NCBI RefSeq assembly: GCF_039871655.1
Contig: NZ_JBDPLZ010000001.1
Span: 1-64,000 of the forward strand
Length of the DNA: 64,000 nucleotides
Source: Actinocorallia sp039871655
Lineage (GTDB): Bacteria; Actinomycetota; Actinomycetes; Streptosporangiales; Streptosporangiaceae
Direction: 5' to 3'
Shown: positions 24,936 to 35,886 of the stretch, in pieces
Position numbering within the stretch: position 1 is the stretch's first letter
How the letters are laid out: each line of letters begins with the position of its first letter
The notes under the pieces: model-generated
What the model saw: the letters and a program-made list of their open reading frames with translations, nothing else
Told to the model about the DNA's origin: nothing
Databases searched by the model: none
Made by a program: the position numbers and the translations under genes

Positions 24936-25513
24936 CGCTGCTGCCTGCCGAGCCTCGCGGCGTAGCCCGGAACGCTGAGCCCGCCGCGCGGCTCCAGCCG
25001 TTCGCTGCTGCGCGACACCCTCAGCACCGCCCAGACCACGAACGGGCTGGCCAGCACGTTGTAGAGGACGGCGAGCGGCACCATCCGCGAGACGATGGAC
25101 CAGTCGGCGCGCGGATCGCCGAGCATCATCCCGACCAGCGCGTAGGCGAGGTTGCCCACCAGCGCGCCGACCGCGACCGCCATGAACGGCAGGATCTGCG
25201 AACGGTCCATCTCCGGGCTGGCCAGCCCCGCCAGGTAGCCGACGAGGCAGTACACCAGCGCGTACATGCCGATGGTGTGGTCGGCGGGCGGCACCAGGTC
25301 GGTGGCCAGTCCCGCGAGGAACCCGGAGACCATGCCCACCGTCTCGCCCTTGAACAGCGCCAGCGCCACCACGGTGAGCATGACGAAGTCGGGGGTCACC
25401 GAGCCGGGCAGCGGGAGCCTGTTGGCCACCGCGACCTGGAACAGGATCGCCACGATGATGATGAGGAAGGAGCGGAACGGCCCGCCCCTGACCTCTTCGA
25501 CCGAGTTCAGCAC
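24932..25513 (-). CDS. mreD: rod shape-determining membrane protein MreD
   Basis: 193 residues with about five hydrophobic spans (LIIIVAILFQVAVANRL, MLTVVALALF, SGFLAGLATDLVPP and others) and a charged C-terminal tail. Position between mreC and the PBP2 gene, topology and length identify it. It starts 2 bp after mreC with GTG and is translationally linked to its neighbours. Confidence 0.9.
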   Translation of the reverse strand: MLNSVEEVRGGPFRSFLIIIVAILFQVAVANRLPLPGSVTPDFVMLTVVALALFKGETVGMVSGFLAGLATDLVPPADHTIGMYALVYCLVGYLAGLASPEMDRSQILPFMAVAVGALVGNLAYALVGMMLGDPRADWSIVSRMVPLAVLYNVLASPFVVWAVLRVSRSSERLEPRGGLSVPGYAARLGRQQR

Positions 25514-25515
25514 GG

Positions 25516-26415
25516 CTAGCTCCCCGACGGGCTCGCAGAAGGCTTGGGCGGAAGGACTGCGTCGTGCGGGTCGCGCTGCGGTGGGGCGACCACCACGCCG
25601 ACGACGTCCAGCCTGGTGAACATGACGTAGGGGCGGATCAGCGCGGTGCGGGTGAGGGAGCCCGGGGTCTTCTCGATCTTCTCCACCGTGCCGATCGGCA
25701 CGCCCGGCACGTACGGGCGGTCGCCCTTCGAGCCGAGCGTCACCACCCTCTGGCCGACGGTCAGCGTCGCGTCGGCGGAGAAGAGCTGCAGTCGCAGCGG
25801 GGTGGCGCCGACGCCGAGGCCGCGCCTGCCCTCGCCCTTGATGACGCCGATCTCCTTGGAGTCCTCCAGCCTCGCGCCCACGGTGGAGGAGGCGTCGGTG
25901 GCCAGCAGGACCGTCGCGGTGGCGGGCCCGGCCTTGGTGACCCGGCCGACCAGCCCATCTCCGGTCATGACGGTCATCTCGGGTTTGACCCCGCTGAGGG
26001 TGCCGGCGTCGATGGTGACGGTGTCCTCGTAGCCCTGGCCGGCCGAGATGACGTTCGCCGCCACGATCTTGTAGCCGCCCAGCCCGGCACTGCCCAGCAG
26101 CCGCTCCAGCTGGGCGGCGCGGTCCTTGTCGATGGTGCCCGACCGGAGCTGCTCGCGCAGGCGCTGGTTCTCGCGCAGCAGGTCCTCGGCGCGCCGCCGT
26201 TGGCCGGGCGCGTCGCGCAGCGCGTCGAAGGTGTTGCCCACGGGGCGCACGACGCTGGAGGCGACCCGCTCCAGCGGGCCGAACACCGCCGCGCCCACGC
26301 CTCTCAGCCCGCGTAGCGGGGAGTTCTCCCCGCCCCGGTAGTCCACGGTGATCAAGACCAGTGAGATGACGAGCAGGAAGCCCAGCACCAGACGGGTCCG
26401 TCGGGTGTCTCGCAT
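25516..26415 (-). CDS. mreC: rod shape-determining protein MreC
   Basis: 299 residues: a short cytoplasmic stretch, one membrane span (LVLGFLLVISLVLITVDY, about residues 8-25), a periplasm-side coiled coil (RAEDLLRENQRLREQLRSG) and two beta-barrels typical of MreC. The ATG at 26415 overlaps the mreB stop (TGATG). A short proline/serine tail closes it (PPQRDPHDAVLPPKPSASP). It couples MreB to the cell-wall synthases. Confidence 0.95.
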   Translation of the reverse strand: MRDTRRTRLVLGFLLVISLVLITVDYRGGENSPLRGLRGVGAAVFGPLERVASSVVRPVGNTFDALRDAPGQRRRAEDLLRENQRLREQLRSGTIDKDRAAQLERLLGSAGLGGYKIVAANVISAGQGYEDTVTIDAGTLSGVKPEMTVMTGDGLVGRVTKAGPATATVLLATDASSTVGARLEDSKEIGVIKGEGRRGLGVGATPLRLQLFSADATLTVGQRVVTLGSKGDRPYVPGVPIGTVEKIEKTPGSLTRTALIRPYVMFTRLDVVGVVVAPPQRDPHDAVLPPKPSASPSGS

Positions 26416-27452
26416 CAGTGACGCGGCTCGGGCACCAGGACCTGACGCAGCGACTCGAAGTCCTCGACGCACTTGCCGGTGCCCAGGACCACGGAGTCGA
26501 GCGGATTGTCGACCATGTGTATGGGCATGCCGGTCTCCTCGCGGACCCGCTCGTCCAGGCCCTTGAGCAGGGCGCCGCCTCCGGTGAGCGCGATGCCCCG
26601 GTCCATGATGTCGCCGGACAGCTCCGGCGGGCACTTGTCCAGGGTGGTCTTCACCGCGTCGACGATGGTGCTGACCGGCTCCTCGATGGCGCGGCGCACC
26701 TCCTCGGCGGAGATGACGACGGTCTTGGGCAGGCCGGAGACCAGGTCGCGGCCGCGGATCTCGGCGTTCGGCTCCTCGCCGTCGGCCGACGGGTAGGCGC
26801 TGCCGATGGCGATCTTGATCTCCTCCGCGGTGCGCTCGCCCAGCATGAGCGAGTACTCCTTCTTGGCGAAGGTGATGATGGCTTCGTCGAGCTCGTCCCC
26901 GCCGACCCGCACCGACTGGCTGGTGACGATGCCGCCGAGGGAGATGATGGCCACCTCGGTGGTGCCGCCTCCTATGTCCACGACCATGTTGCCGGTCGGC
27001 TCGTGCACCGGCAGGCCCGAACCGATCGCCGCGGCCATCGGCTCCTCGATGATGAAGACCCGGCGGGCCCCCGCCTGGTATCCGGCCTCCTTCACCGCGC
27101 GCTGCTCGACGCCGGTGATGCCCGAGGGCACCGCGACGACGATGCGCGGCTTGGCGAAGTGGCGGCGCTTGTGCACCTTCTGGATGAAGTAGCGCAGCAT
27201 CCGCTCGGTGACCTCGAAGTCCGCGATGACGCCGTCCTTGAGCGGGCGGACCGCGACGATGTTGCCGGGCGTGCGCCCGATCATGCGCTTGGCGTCGATG
27301 CCCACCGCGACGATCTTGTTCGTGTGGGTGTTGATGGCGACCACCGAGGGCTCGTTCAACACGATCCCGCGCCCTCGGACATAAACGAGGGTGTTGGCGG
27401 TGCCCAGATCAACCGCCATATCACGACCGAGGAACGACAACTTGTTACCCAT
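26415..27452 (-). CDS. mreB: rod shape-determining actin homologue MreB
   Basis: 345 residues, standard MreB: phosphate-1 loop AVDLGTANTLVYVRG, phosphate-2 VVDIGGGTTEVAI and adenosine loop LTGGGALLKG. Start ATG 27452 gives the usual MGNKLSFLGRDM N terminus; an upstream in-frame ATG would add 22 residues but is not conserved. In sporulating actinomycetes MreB acts mainly in spore-wall synthesis. It is the first gene of the mreBCD-mrdA-rodA operon. Confidence 0.97.
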   Translation of the reverse strand: MGNKLSFLGRDMAVDLGTANTLVYVRGRGIVLNEPSVVAINTHTNKIVAVGIDAKRMIGRTPGNIVAVRPLKDGVIADFEVTERMLRYFIQKVHKRRHFAKPRIVVAVPSGITGVEQRAVKEAGYQAGARRVFIIEEPMAAAIGSGLPVHEPTGNMVVDIGGGTTEVAIISLGGIVTSQSVRVGGDELDEAIITFAKKEYSLMLGERTAEEIKIAIGSAYPSADGEEPNAEIRGRDLVSGLPKTVVISAEEVRRAIEEPVSTIVDAVKTTLDKCPPELSGDIMDRGIALTGGGALLKGLDERVREETGMPIHMVDNPLDSVVLGTGKCVEDFESLRQVLVPEPRH

Positions 27453-27626
27453 GGAGAAAAGGGGGCCCTTCCTGCTGGCGGTGTCACCAGAGATGACGAT
27501 CGAAGCGGCGTGATTCATCGTAACGCGATATTCACCCCCGCGGCAGCCGCCAACGGGTCGCGCTTACGCGAAAATACGTCCGGCCGACGTTCAGTTTCCA
27601 GCAAAACGACTGCCGGTCTCCGAAAG

Positions 27627-27670
27627 ACAGCCGCACCGCGCGCCGATCATACGGCGCGCGGTGCGGCTGT
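27627..27670 (-). terminator. ndk terminator hairpin
   Basis: A perfect 19-bp GC-rich stem (27627-27645 with 27652-27670) and 6-nt loop, starting 30 bp past the ndk stop. It also separates ndk from the mreB promoter region (27453-27626), which has no gene. Confidence 0.85.
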
Positions 27671-27699
27671 GGTGCCCTTACGGCTGGATCAGCCCTTCG

Positions 27700-28113
27700 T
27701 CAGGACCCCAGCTCCGGGAAGAAGATCTTGATCTCGCGGGCCGCGGACTCGGGCGAGTCCGAGCCGTGGACGATGTTCTCGCCGATCTCCAGGGCGAAGT
27801 CGCCGCGGATGGTGCCGGGACCGGCCTCGACCGGGTTGGTGGCGCCGGCCAGACCGCGGAAGGCCTTGATGGCGTGCGGGCCCTCGGCGACCAGGGCGAC
27901 CAGCGGGCCGCCGGTGATGAAGTCGACGAGCTCGCCGAAGAACGGACGCTCCCGGTGCTCGGCGTAGTGCTCCTCGGCCACCTCGCGGCCCAGGGTGCGC
28001 AGCTCCAGCGCGACCAGCTTCAGGCCCTTGCGCTCGATGCGCGAGACGACCTCGCCGACGACGCCCTTGCGTACGCCATCGGGCTTGACCAGGATCAGAG
28101 TGCGCTCGGACAC
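27700..28113 (-). CDS. ndk: nucleoside diphosphate kinase
   Basis: 137 residues, normal length. It transfers the gamma-phosphate between nucleoside triphosphates and diphosphates through a phospho-histidine. Motifs: RTLILVKPDGVRKGVVGEV, the HYAEHRERPFF block, TNPVEAGPGTIRGDFA and the catalytic His in NIVHGSDSPESA. Downstream of folC-DUF4233, the common actinobacterial arrangement. Confidence 0.97.
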   Translation of the reverse strand: MSERTLILVKPDGVRKGVVGEVVSRIERKGLKLVALELRTLGREVAEEHYAEHRERPFFGELVDFITGGPLVALVAEGPHAIKAFRGLAGATNPVEAGPGTIRGDFALEIGENIVHGSDSPESAAREIKIFFPELGS

Positions 28114-28137
28114 GGCTGTGCTCTCCAGTGAATTCGA

Positions 28138-28398
28138 CTAGTTGAATGCCCTGAAGAGCCTATCTTCCCCGATCACGTCCCCGCGCCGTGTCATGAGGCC
28201 GAAGAGCGCTCCGAGCGTCGGCGCCGGCAGTCCGGCGGCCGTCAGCCAGGTCTGGAGGACCGAGCCGAGCGCCTCCAGACGGGCGGCGGCGCCGTCCGCG
28301 CCCCGCACCTCGTCCGCCTGGAGCGAGCCCGCGATCAGGTCGCCGCCGAGCGGTGCGGGAAGCACAGCGCGAGCGGCAGCCCGAGGCCCAGCGGCCAA
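28138..28398 (-). pseudogene. small open frame, possible gene remnant
   Basis: Between DUF4233 and ndk there are 344 bp without a clear gene. The best frame ends at 28138 and reads GGDLIAGSLQADEVRGADG... VLQTWLTAAGLPAPTLGALFGLM, amphipathic and protein-like, but it has only weak TTG or GTG starts and no ribosome-binding site. It looks like the C-terminal end of a lost protein, perhaps a regulator, given the palindrome just upstream. I do not recognise the family. Confidence 0.25.
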
Positions 28399-28416
28399 AG
28401 GGCAGCACTTTCAGGA

Positions 28417-28444
28417 CGGATATCGCAGATATCTGCAATATCCG
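28417..28444. promoter_or_regulatory. 28-bp near-perfect palindrome
   Basis: Half-sites CGGATATCGCAGAT and ATCTGCAATATCCG are reverse complements except at one position. It is AT-rich against GC-rich surroundings and lies 37 bp after the DUF4233 stop and 18 bp before the small open frame. It looks like a regulator-binding site; no cognate regulator is visible nearby. Confidence 0.55.
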
Positions 28445-28481
28445 TTTTTCGAGATCGAACGCCCCGAGAAAGGCCGAGAAC

Positions 28482-28799
28482 CTAGCGGTTCTGCCGCCCT
28501 TCCACCTTCGCTCCCAGCCAAATGCCGTAAGCCCACAGAGCACCGAAGACGACACCGAGGATGAACATGGTCGGCACGAAGAAACCCAGCGCCAGCACGA
28601 GCACCTGGAAGCCCGTCGCCACCGGCACTCCCCAGGGCCGGCCCAGCGTCCCGGCCAGGAGCAGGGCCAGGACCACCAGCACTCCCCCGGTGATCCCCGC
28701 CGTCGCGGCGTCCACCTTCGCGACCGAGATCGCGACCGGAATCGCCAGGGCGAGAATGATCGCCTCACAACTCAAGATCGTGGCGAGCATACGCCGCAT
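28482..28799 (-). CDS. DUF4233 membrane protein
   Basis: 105 residues, four hydrophobic segments (ILSCEAIILALAIPVAISVA, GITGGVLVVLALLLAGTLG, VATGFQVLVLALGFFVPTMF, LGVVFGALWAYGIWLG) and a basic tail. DUF4233 proteins sit directly after folC in actinobacteria; the function is unknown. The start overlaps the folC stop (TAATG), so the two are translationally coupled. Confidence 0.9.
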   Translation of the reverse strand: MRRMLATILSCEAIILALAIPVAISVAKVDAATAGITGGVLVVLALLLAGTLGRPWGVPVATGFQVLVLALGFFVPTMFILGVVFGALWAYGIWLGAKVEGRQNR

Positions 28800-30199
28800 T
28801 ACTTCACCTTCAACAGAACTCGTGCGTCGCCCGCCGTGACGACCGACCCGGTGATGACCACTCCGGAACCGCCGTACTCCCCGGCCTCGTCGGCCAGCGC
28901 GACCGCCCGGTCGAACGCGTCGTCCAGCCGTTCGGCCCGGTGCACCCGCTCGGGGCCGAAGATCTCCCCGGCCAGCGCGGCCAGCTCGTCCACCGGCATG
29001 CCGCGCGGAGAGGAGTTGCGGGTCACTACCACCTCGGCCAGGACCGGTTCCAGTTCCTCGAGTATGCCGGTGACGTCCTTGTCGGCCGCCACCGCCACCA
29101 CTCCGACGAGCCTGGTGAAGTCGAAGGACTCGCTCAGCGTCTGGGCCGAGGCGGCCATGCCCGGCGGGTTGTGCGCGGAGTCCAGGATCACGGTGGGGCC
29201 GGTGCGGACGACCTCCAGCCTGCCGGGCGAGGCCACCCGGGCGAAGCCCTCCCTGACCAGCGCGGGATCCAGCTGGCCCTCCCCTCCCTCGGGGGTGGAG
29301 AAGTCCGAGGAGACGCTGCCGCGGGTCACCTCGGAGGGGTCGAGCACCGCGTTGGTGGGGGCGCCGCCGGCGAACGCCTCGACGGCCGCGAGCGCGACCG
29401 CGGCGTTGGCGGCCTGGTGCGCGCCGAACAGCGGCAGGAAGACCTCGTCGTAGTCGCCGTGGATGCCGCGCAGGGTCAGCCGCTGCCCGCCCAGGGCCAG
29501 GTCGCGGTGGAGCACCCCGAACTCGATGCCCTCCCGGACGACCTGCGCTTCGGTCTCCACCGCCCGGCGCAGCAGCACCCCGGCGGCGTCCGGCTGCTGC
29601 TGGGCGATCACCGCGATCGTGCCGGGCTTGATGATCCCGGCCTTCTCGTGGGCGATGTCCTCGAGCGTGTCGCCCAGGTAGTCGGTGTGGTCCAGGCCGA
29701 TCGGGGTGATCACCGAGACGGCCGGGTCCACCACGTTGGTGGCGTCCCAGGTGCCGCCCATGCCGATCTCGACGACCGCGACGTCCACCGGGGCGTCCGC
29801 GAACGCCGAGTAGGCCATCGCGGTCAGCGTCTCGAAGAACGACAGGCGCACCGGGTGCTTGCCGTCGATGAGCTGCAGATAGGGCTCGACGTCTTCGTAG
29901 ACCTCGGCGAACCGCTCCTCGCTCAGCGGCTCCCCGTCGATCGCGATGCGCTCGCGCAGCTCGCTCAGATGCGGGCTGGTGAACCGCCCGACGCGCAGCC
30001 CCCGCTCGGTGAGCAGCGCGTCGATCATGCGGGACACGCTCGACTTGCCGTTGGTCCCCGCCACCAGGATCACCGGGCAGGCCCGTTGCGGCTCACCCAT
30101 CAGGTCCAGCAGGTCCTGGATACGATCCAGAGTGGGGTCGAACTCCCATTCGACTCCCCGTGCCATGATCGACGCCACGGCGGTCCGATAATCCGTCAC
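28799..30199 (-). CDS. folC: folylpolyglutamate/dihydrofolate synthase FolC
   Basis: 466 residues, Mur-ligase-like. The P-loop AGTNGKSSVSRM is at 48-58, with the TSPHLSELRERI folate loop, GGTWDATNVVDP and the C-terminal glutamate ligase domain (SAHNPPGMAAS). It adds glutamate to dihydropteroate and polyglutamylates folates. GTG start at 30199. The usual partner valS lies upstream, separated here by a small membrane protein gene. Confidence 0.95.
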   Translation of the reverse strand: MTDYRTAVASIMARGVEWEFDPTLDRIQDLLDLMGEPQRACPVILVAGTNGKSSVSRMIDALLTERGLRVGRFTSPHLSELRERIAIDGEPLSEERFAEVYEDVEPYLQLIDGKHPVRLSFFETLTAMAYSAFADAPVDVAVVEIGMGGTWDATNVVDPAVSVITPIGLDHTDYLGDTLEDIAHEKAGIIKPGTIAVIAQQQPDAAGVLLRRAVETEAQVVREGIEFGVLHRDLALGGQRLTLRGIHGDYDEVFLPLFGAHQAANAAVALAAVEAFAGGAPTNAVLDPSEVTRGSVSSDFSTPEGGEGQLDPALVREGFARVASPGRLEVVRTGPTVILDSAHNPPGMAASAQTLSESFDFTRLVGVVAVAADKDVTGILEELEPVLAEVVVTRNSSPRGMPVDELAALAGEIFGPERVHRAERLDDAFDRAVALADEAGEYGGSGVVITGSVVTAGDARVLLKVK

Positions 30200-30239
30200 A
30201 TCCGAAGGCTATCCCGCCTCCGGCGTCCCCCGGTTTCGG

Positions 30240-30776
30240 CTAGATCCCTTCGGTTCCGGCGTCGGCCTGCCCGGTGCCCCGGTGCCCGGGCCGCTCCTGC
30301 GAGCCCTGGTCGTCCTGCTGTCCCCGTGGGCCGGGCCGCTGCCCGGCATCGTCCCGGTGCCGACCGCCGAGGCCGTTGCCCTTGTCCTGCCCTCCCCAGT
30401 GGCCGCCCTGGCCGGGCATCCGGGTCTCGGCCTCCCGGCTCATCGAGGAGTCGTGTCCCCGTCCGTCGAAGACCGCCACCGCTCCCGCCATGACGCCTCC
30501 GCCGATCAGCGCGCCGAACACGCCCGCCGCCAGGACGCGCGCCGCCGAACCGCGGAACGCCCGCGACATCCGGGCCTTCCGTCCCTCTTCCGGCGGAAGG
30601 GCGTCCGGGGCGGGGGCCGCCGTCTCCGGCTGCGCCCCCGCTCCCGCCGAGGCCTCCGGGTGGAGGCCCTCTTCCTCACCAGTCACCCGAGCCCGCTCGG
30701 TCGAAGCCCGCTCTTCCAGCGGTTCGGACCCCCTTGTCGCCCGGGGTGCCCGCTCCGGCTGCTGCTGCTCGGTCAT
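30240..30776 (-). CDS. single-span membrane protein with disordered tails
   Basis: 178 residues, not recognised. A charged, Glu/Ala/Pro-rich N-terminal half (~75 residues) precedes one hydrophobic segment (ARVLAAGVFGALIGGGVMAGAVAVF, about 81-105), then a Gly/Gln/Arg/His-rich tail (GQGGHWGGQDKGNGLGG, RPGPRGQQDDQGSQ). The ATG at 30776 is preferred because AGGGAG lies 6 nt upstream; a second ATG two codons earlier abuts that site. Low-complexity tails mean no functional inference is safe. It lies between valS and folC on the same strand. Confidence 0.7.
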   Translation of the reverse strand: MTEQQQPERAPRATRGSEPLEERASTERARVTGEEEGLHPEASAGAGAQPETAAPAPDALPPEEGRKARMSRAFRGSAARVLAAGVFGALIGGGVMAGAVAVFDGRGHDSSMSREAETRMPGQGGHWGGQDKGNGLGGRHRDDAGQRPGPRGQQDDQGSQERPGHRGTGQADAGTEGI

Positions 30777-30905
30777 CTTCATCTCCCTGGAGAAACCACG
30801 CGGCGGAACCGCGTCCTACATTCCTCAGGTTGCCCCCGCCCCCTGAACCGCCGCTGAGTCCCGTATGAGAACCAGCTGAAAGCCGCTCCCGGCGCAGGTG
30901 GGACG

Positions 30906-30949
30906 CCGACGGCCCGGCTCCCCCTCCGGTGGGGAAGCCGGGCCGTCGG
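30906..30949 (-). terminator. valS terminator hairpin
   Basis: A 14-bp perfect outer stem (30906-30919 with 30936-30949), extended by further C-G pairs inside, 8 bp past the valS stop. Confidence 0.8.
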
Positions 30950-30956
30950 TACGGGA

Positions 30957-33539
<2,583 letters not shown>

Positions 33540-33665
33540 GAACGCCGATTCTACGGGCTGTCAACCCTTGCCACGGGCCGGAGCGAAAGAGCGAGAGACA
33601 GAAGACAGCGGATAGGACAGAATAACGTTCTGACCGTTTCCATCGTAAAGCCCCCGGAGATGACC

Positions 33666-34442
33666 TTGAGTGGTTGGAATCCCCCGCCTCAGGGACCCGG
33701 CTACGGCGGGGACCAACCGCCGCAGCAGCCCTACGGACAGCAGCCGTACGGACAGCCCCAGCAGCCGTACGGGCAACCCGCCCAGCCCTACGGGCAGCCG
33801 ACGCCGCCGCCGTTCGGACAGCCCACGCCCCCGCCCTTCGGGCAGGCCGGATTCAGCCCCGCGCCGCCCAAAAACAACAAGACCGGCCTGATCCTGGCGC
33901 TCGCCGGAGCCGCGGTCGTCGTGGTGATCCTCGCCGTGGTCGCCGTCGTGAGCCTGAGCGGCGGCGACGGCATCGGCAGCCAGAAGTACACGGTCAGCGC
34001 CCCGGCCACCGCCGGCGGGTACCCGCAGGTCACCGACTCCAGCGGCGACCCCTACGGCAACGCCTTCAAGAACCTGCTCGGCTCGCGCGGCACCGTGGTC
34101 TCGGCGACCTACGACGTCAACGGCTCCAAGGTCACCTTCACCGGGGTCAGCGGCACCGACATGGGAGACACCAACGGGTTCCGCCAGGGCCTGGAGAGCT
34201 CCAGCGCCGGCGCCCAGGTCACCATCCACGACACCGACCCGGGCGGCTCCGGCACCGCGGGTTGCGCCGAGATCACCGTGGCGACCGTCACCGTGCCGCT
34301 GTGCTACTGGCAGACCGACACCTCGCTCGGCATGGTCACGGCCAGCCCGGACATCAACGGAGCCTCCGTCACCTCCATGCAGTGGACCCAGCTGGCCGAC
34401 ATCATGCGCCGGATGCGGCCCGATGTGGAGAAGCCCGCCTGA
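33666..34442 (+). CDS. Pro/Gln-rich single-span membrane protein
   Basis: 258 residues, not assigned to a named family. The first ~65 residues are a repeat of PYGQ/PFGQ/PPQ units (QQPYGQPQQPYGQPAQPYGQ, PTPPPFGQPTPPPFGQ), then one membrane span (LILALAGAAVVVVILAVVAVVSL) and an extracytoplasmic domain of ~150 residues with two cysteines (GCAEITVATVTVPLCYW) that could pair. The TTG at 33666 is preferred because GGAG lies 6 nt upstream; the ATG at 33660 abuts that site. Such proteins are common in actinobacteria and often sit near two-component systems, as here. Confidence 0.8.
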   Translation: MSGWNPPPQGPGYGGDQPPQQPYGQQPYGQPQQPYGQPAQPYGQPTPPPFGQPTPPPFGQAGFSPAPPKNNKTGLILALAGAAVVVVILAVVAVVSLSGGDGIGSQKYTVSAPATAGGYPQVTDSSGDPYGNAFKNLLGSRGTVVSATYDVNGSKVTFTGVSGTDMGDTNGFRQGLESSSAGAQVTIHDTDPGGSGTAGCAEITVATVTVPLCYWQTDTSLGMVTASPDINGASVTSMQWTQLADIMRRMRPDVEKPA

Positions 34443-34496
34443 CCCGGGACACGCGTCCCTGTTCGGTGGCTCCGGCGATCGGAGAGAGTTTCCGGT

Positions 34497-35273
34497 ATGT
34501 ACGGCGTCACCGCGCTCGGCGCGTTCCTGCTGGGGCTCACCGTCGGTGTCATCCTGACCCGGCGGGCGGCCCCCACCGCGGATGACCGTGCCGGAGCGCT
34601 CCAGCGCTCCCGGGAACGCATCCTGGCGGCCGCCGAGGAAGAACGCCGGCGGCTGCGGCACGATCTCCACGACGGGCTCGCCCCCACCCTCGCCAGCCTG
34701 GCGATGGCCCTCGACACCGCCCGGCTCACCCTGGGCGACCGGCCCGAACGGATCGGCCCGCTGCTGAGCGATCTGCGGCAGCGGCTGGCCGCGGCGGTCG
34801 GCGACATCCGGGAACTGGTGGCGGGCCTGCGTCCGCCCGCGCTGGACGACCTCGGCCTGGCCGGCGCGGTCGGCGGGCTGGCGGACGGAATGGACGGAAT
34901 CATGGTCGAAGTGAAGATCAGCGGTGAGCTGGTCTCGCTTCCCGCGGCGGTCGAGGTCGCCGCGTACCGGATCATCCAGGAGGCGCTCAGCAACGTCCGG
35001 CGGCACTCCCTCGCCGCCAGCGCCCTGGTCCGGCTCAACCGCGGCCCCGAGGCCCTCCACCTGGTCGTCGCCGACCCCGGCACCGGCGTCCCGGCCGGCC
35101 GGGACGGCGTGGGCCTGGCCGCGATGCGCGAACGCGCCGCCGAGGTGGGCGGCGTCTGCACCATCGGACCCCGACCCGGAGGCGGCACCGCGGTGGTCGC
35201 CCGTCTCCCCCTCAACCTGCTCCCGGAGGAACCCAGTCGTGTCCGACGACAACATCCGAGTGATCATCGCTGA
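34497..35273 (+). CDS. short NarL-type sensor histidine kinase
   Basis: 258 residues. One N-terminal hydrophobic segment (VTALGAFLLGLTVGVIL), no extracytoplasmic sensor loop, then HisKA_3 with phospho-acceptor His58 in RRLRHDLHDGLAPTLASLAMAL and an HATPase_c domain (QEALSNVRRHS, ADPGTGVPAGRDGVGLAAMRERA). With almost no sensing region it may respond through a partner, such as the membrane protein encoded just upstream or the larger kinase downstream. The 3' end overlaps the response-regulator start by 35 bp, so they are co-translated. Confidence 0.93.
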   Translation: MYGVTALGAFLLGLTVGVILTRRAAPTADDRAGALQRSRERILAAAEEERRRLRHDLHDGLAPTLASLAMALDTARLTLGDRPERIGPLLSDLRQRLAAAVGDIRELVAGLRPPALDDLGLAGAVGGLADGMDGIMVEVKISGELVSLPAAVEVAAYRIIQEALSNVRRHSLAASALVRLNRGPEALHLVVADPGTGVPAGRDGVGLAAMRERAAEVGGVCTIGPRPGGGTAVVARLPLNLLPEEPSRVRRQHPSDHR

Positions 35274-35886
35274 CGACCATCCCATGTTCCGGCAGGGCCT
35301 GCGCGCCCTCCTGGAGGCCCTGGGCATCGAGGTCGTCGGCGAGGCCGAGAACGGTCCTGCGGCCGTCAAGCTCGCCCACGACGTCCAGCCCGACGTGGTC
35401 GTGATGGACCTGCACATGCCCGGCGGCAACGGCATCGAGGCCACCCGCACCATCACCCGCACCAGCCCGCACATCGGGGTGCTGGTGCTGACCATGTTCC
35501 GCGACGACGACTCGGTGTTCGCCGCGATGCGCGCCGGCGCGCGCGGCTACCTGCTGAAGGAGTCGGGCGCCGAGGAGATCGCACGGGCGGTCCGGGCCGT
35601 GGCGGCCGGAGAGGCGATCTACGGGCCGGAGATCGCGCGGCGGGTCCTCACCTACTTCACCGAGATGCCCGACCCGCGCAAGTCGGCCTTCCCCGAGCTC
35701 ACCGACCGGGAACGGGAGGTGCTCGAGCTGATCGCCCAGGGGCGCAACAACGGGGAGATCGCCGGGATCCTGTTCCTGTCGCCGAAGACGATCCGCAACC
35801 ACGTCTCCAACATCTTCATGAAACTGCACGTGGCCGACCGCGCGCAGGCGATAGTGCTGGCTCGCGAGGCCGGCCTTGGCACGTAG
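35239..35886 (+). CDS. NarL/LuxR-family response regulator
   Basis: 215 residues: receiver domain with the acidic pocket IIADDHPMF, phospho-acceptor Asp57 in VVMDLHMPGG, the conserved Thr/Lys positions (TMFRDDDSVF, LLKESGAEEI), and a C-terminal LuxR-type HTH (ELTDREREVLELIAQG, FLSPKTIRNHVSNIF). GTG start at 35239 follows GGAGG. It lies between two histidine kinases and overlaps both; either or both could phosphorylate it. Confidence 0.96.
   Translation: MSDDNIRVIIADDHPMFRQGLRALLEALGIEVVGEAENGPAAVKLAHDVQPDVVVMDLHMPGGNGIEATRTITRTSPHIGVLVLTMFRDDDSVFAAMRAGARGYLLKESGAEEIARAVRAVAAGEAIYGPEIARRVLTYFTEMPDPRKSAFPELTDREREVLELIAQGRNNGEIAGILFLSPKTIRNHVSNIFMKLHVADRAQAIVLAREAGLGT

Noticed and set aside
33540..33665. 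Possible T-box leader upstream of valS
   Set aside because: The gap is short and lacks the T-box sequence and a specifier-type stem; actinobacterial T-boxes are mainly known for ileS.
33690..33860. Short tandem DNA repeat resembling a CRISPR or minisatellite
   Set aside because: The repeats encode PYGQ/PFGQ units in frame within a membrane protein; spacing is irregular and there are no unique spacers or cas genes.
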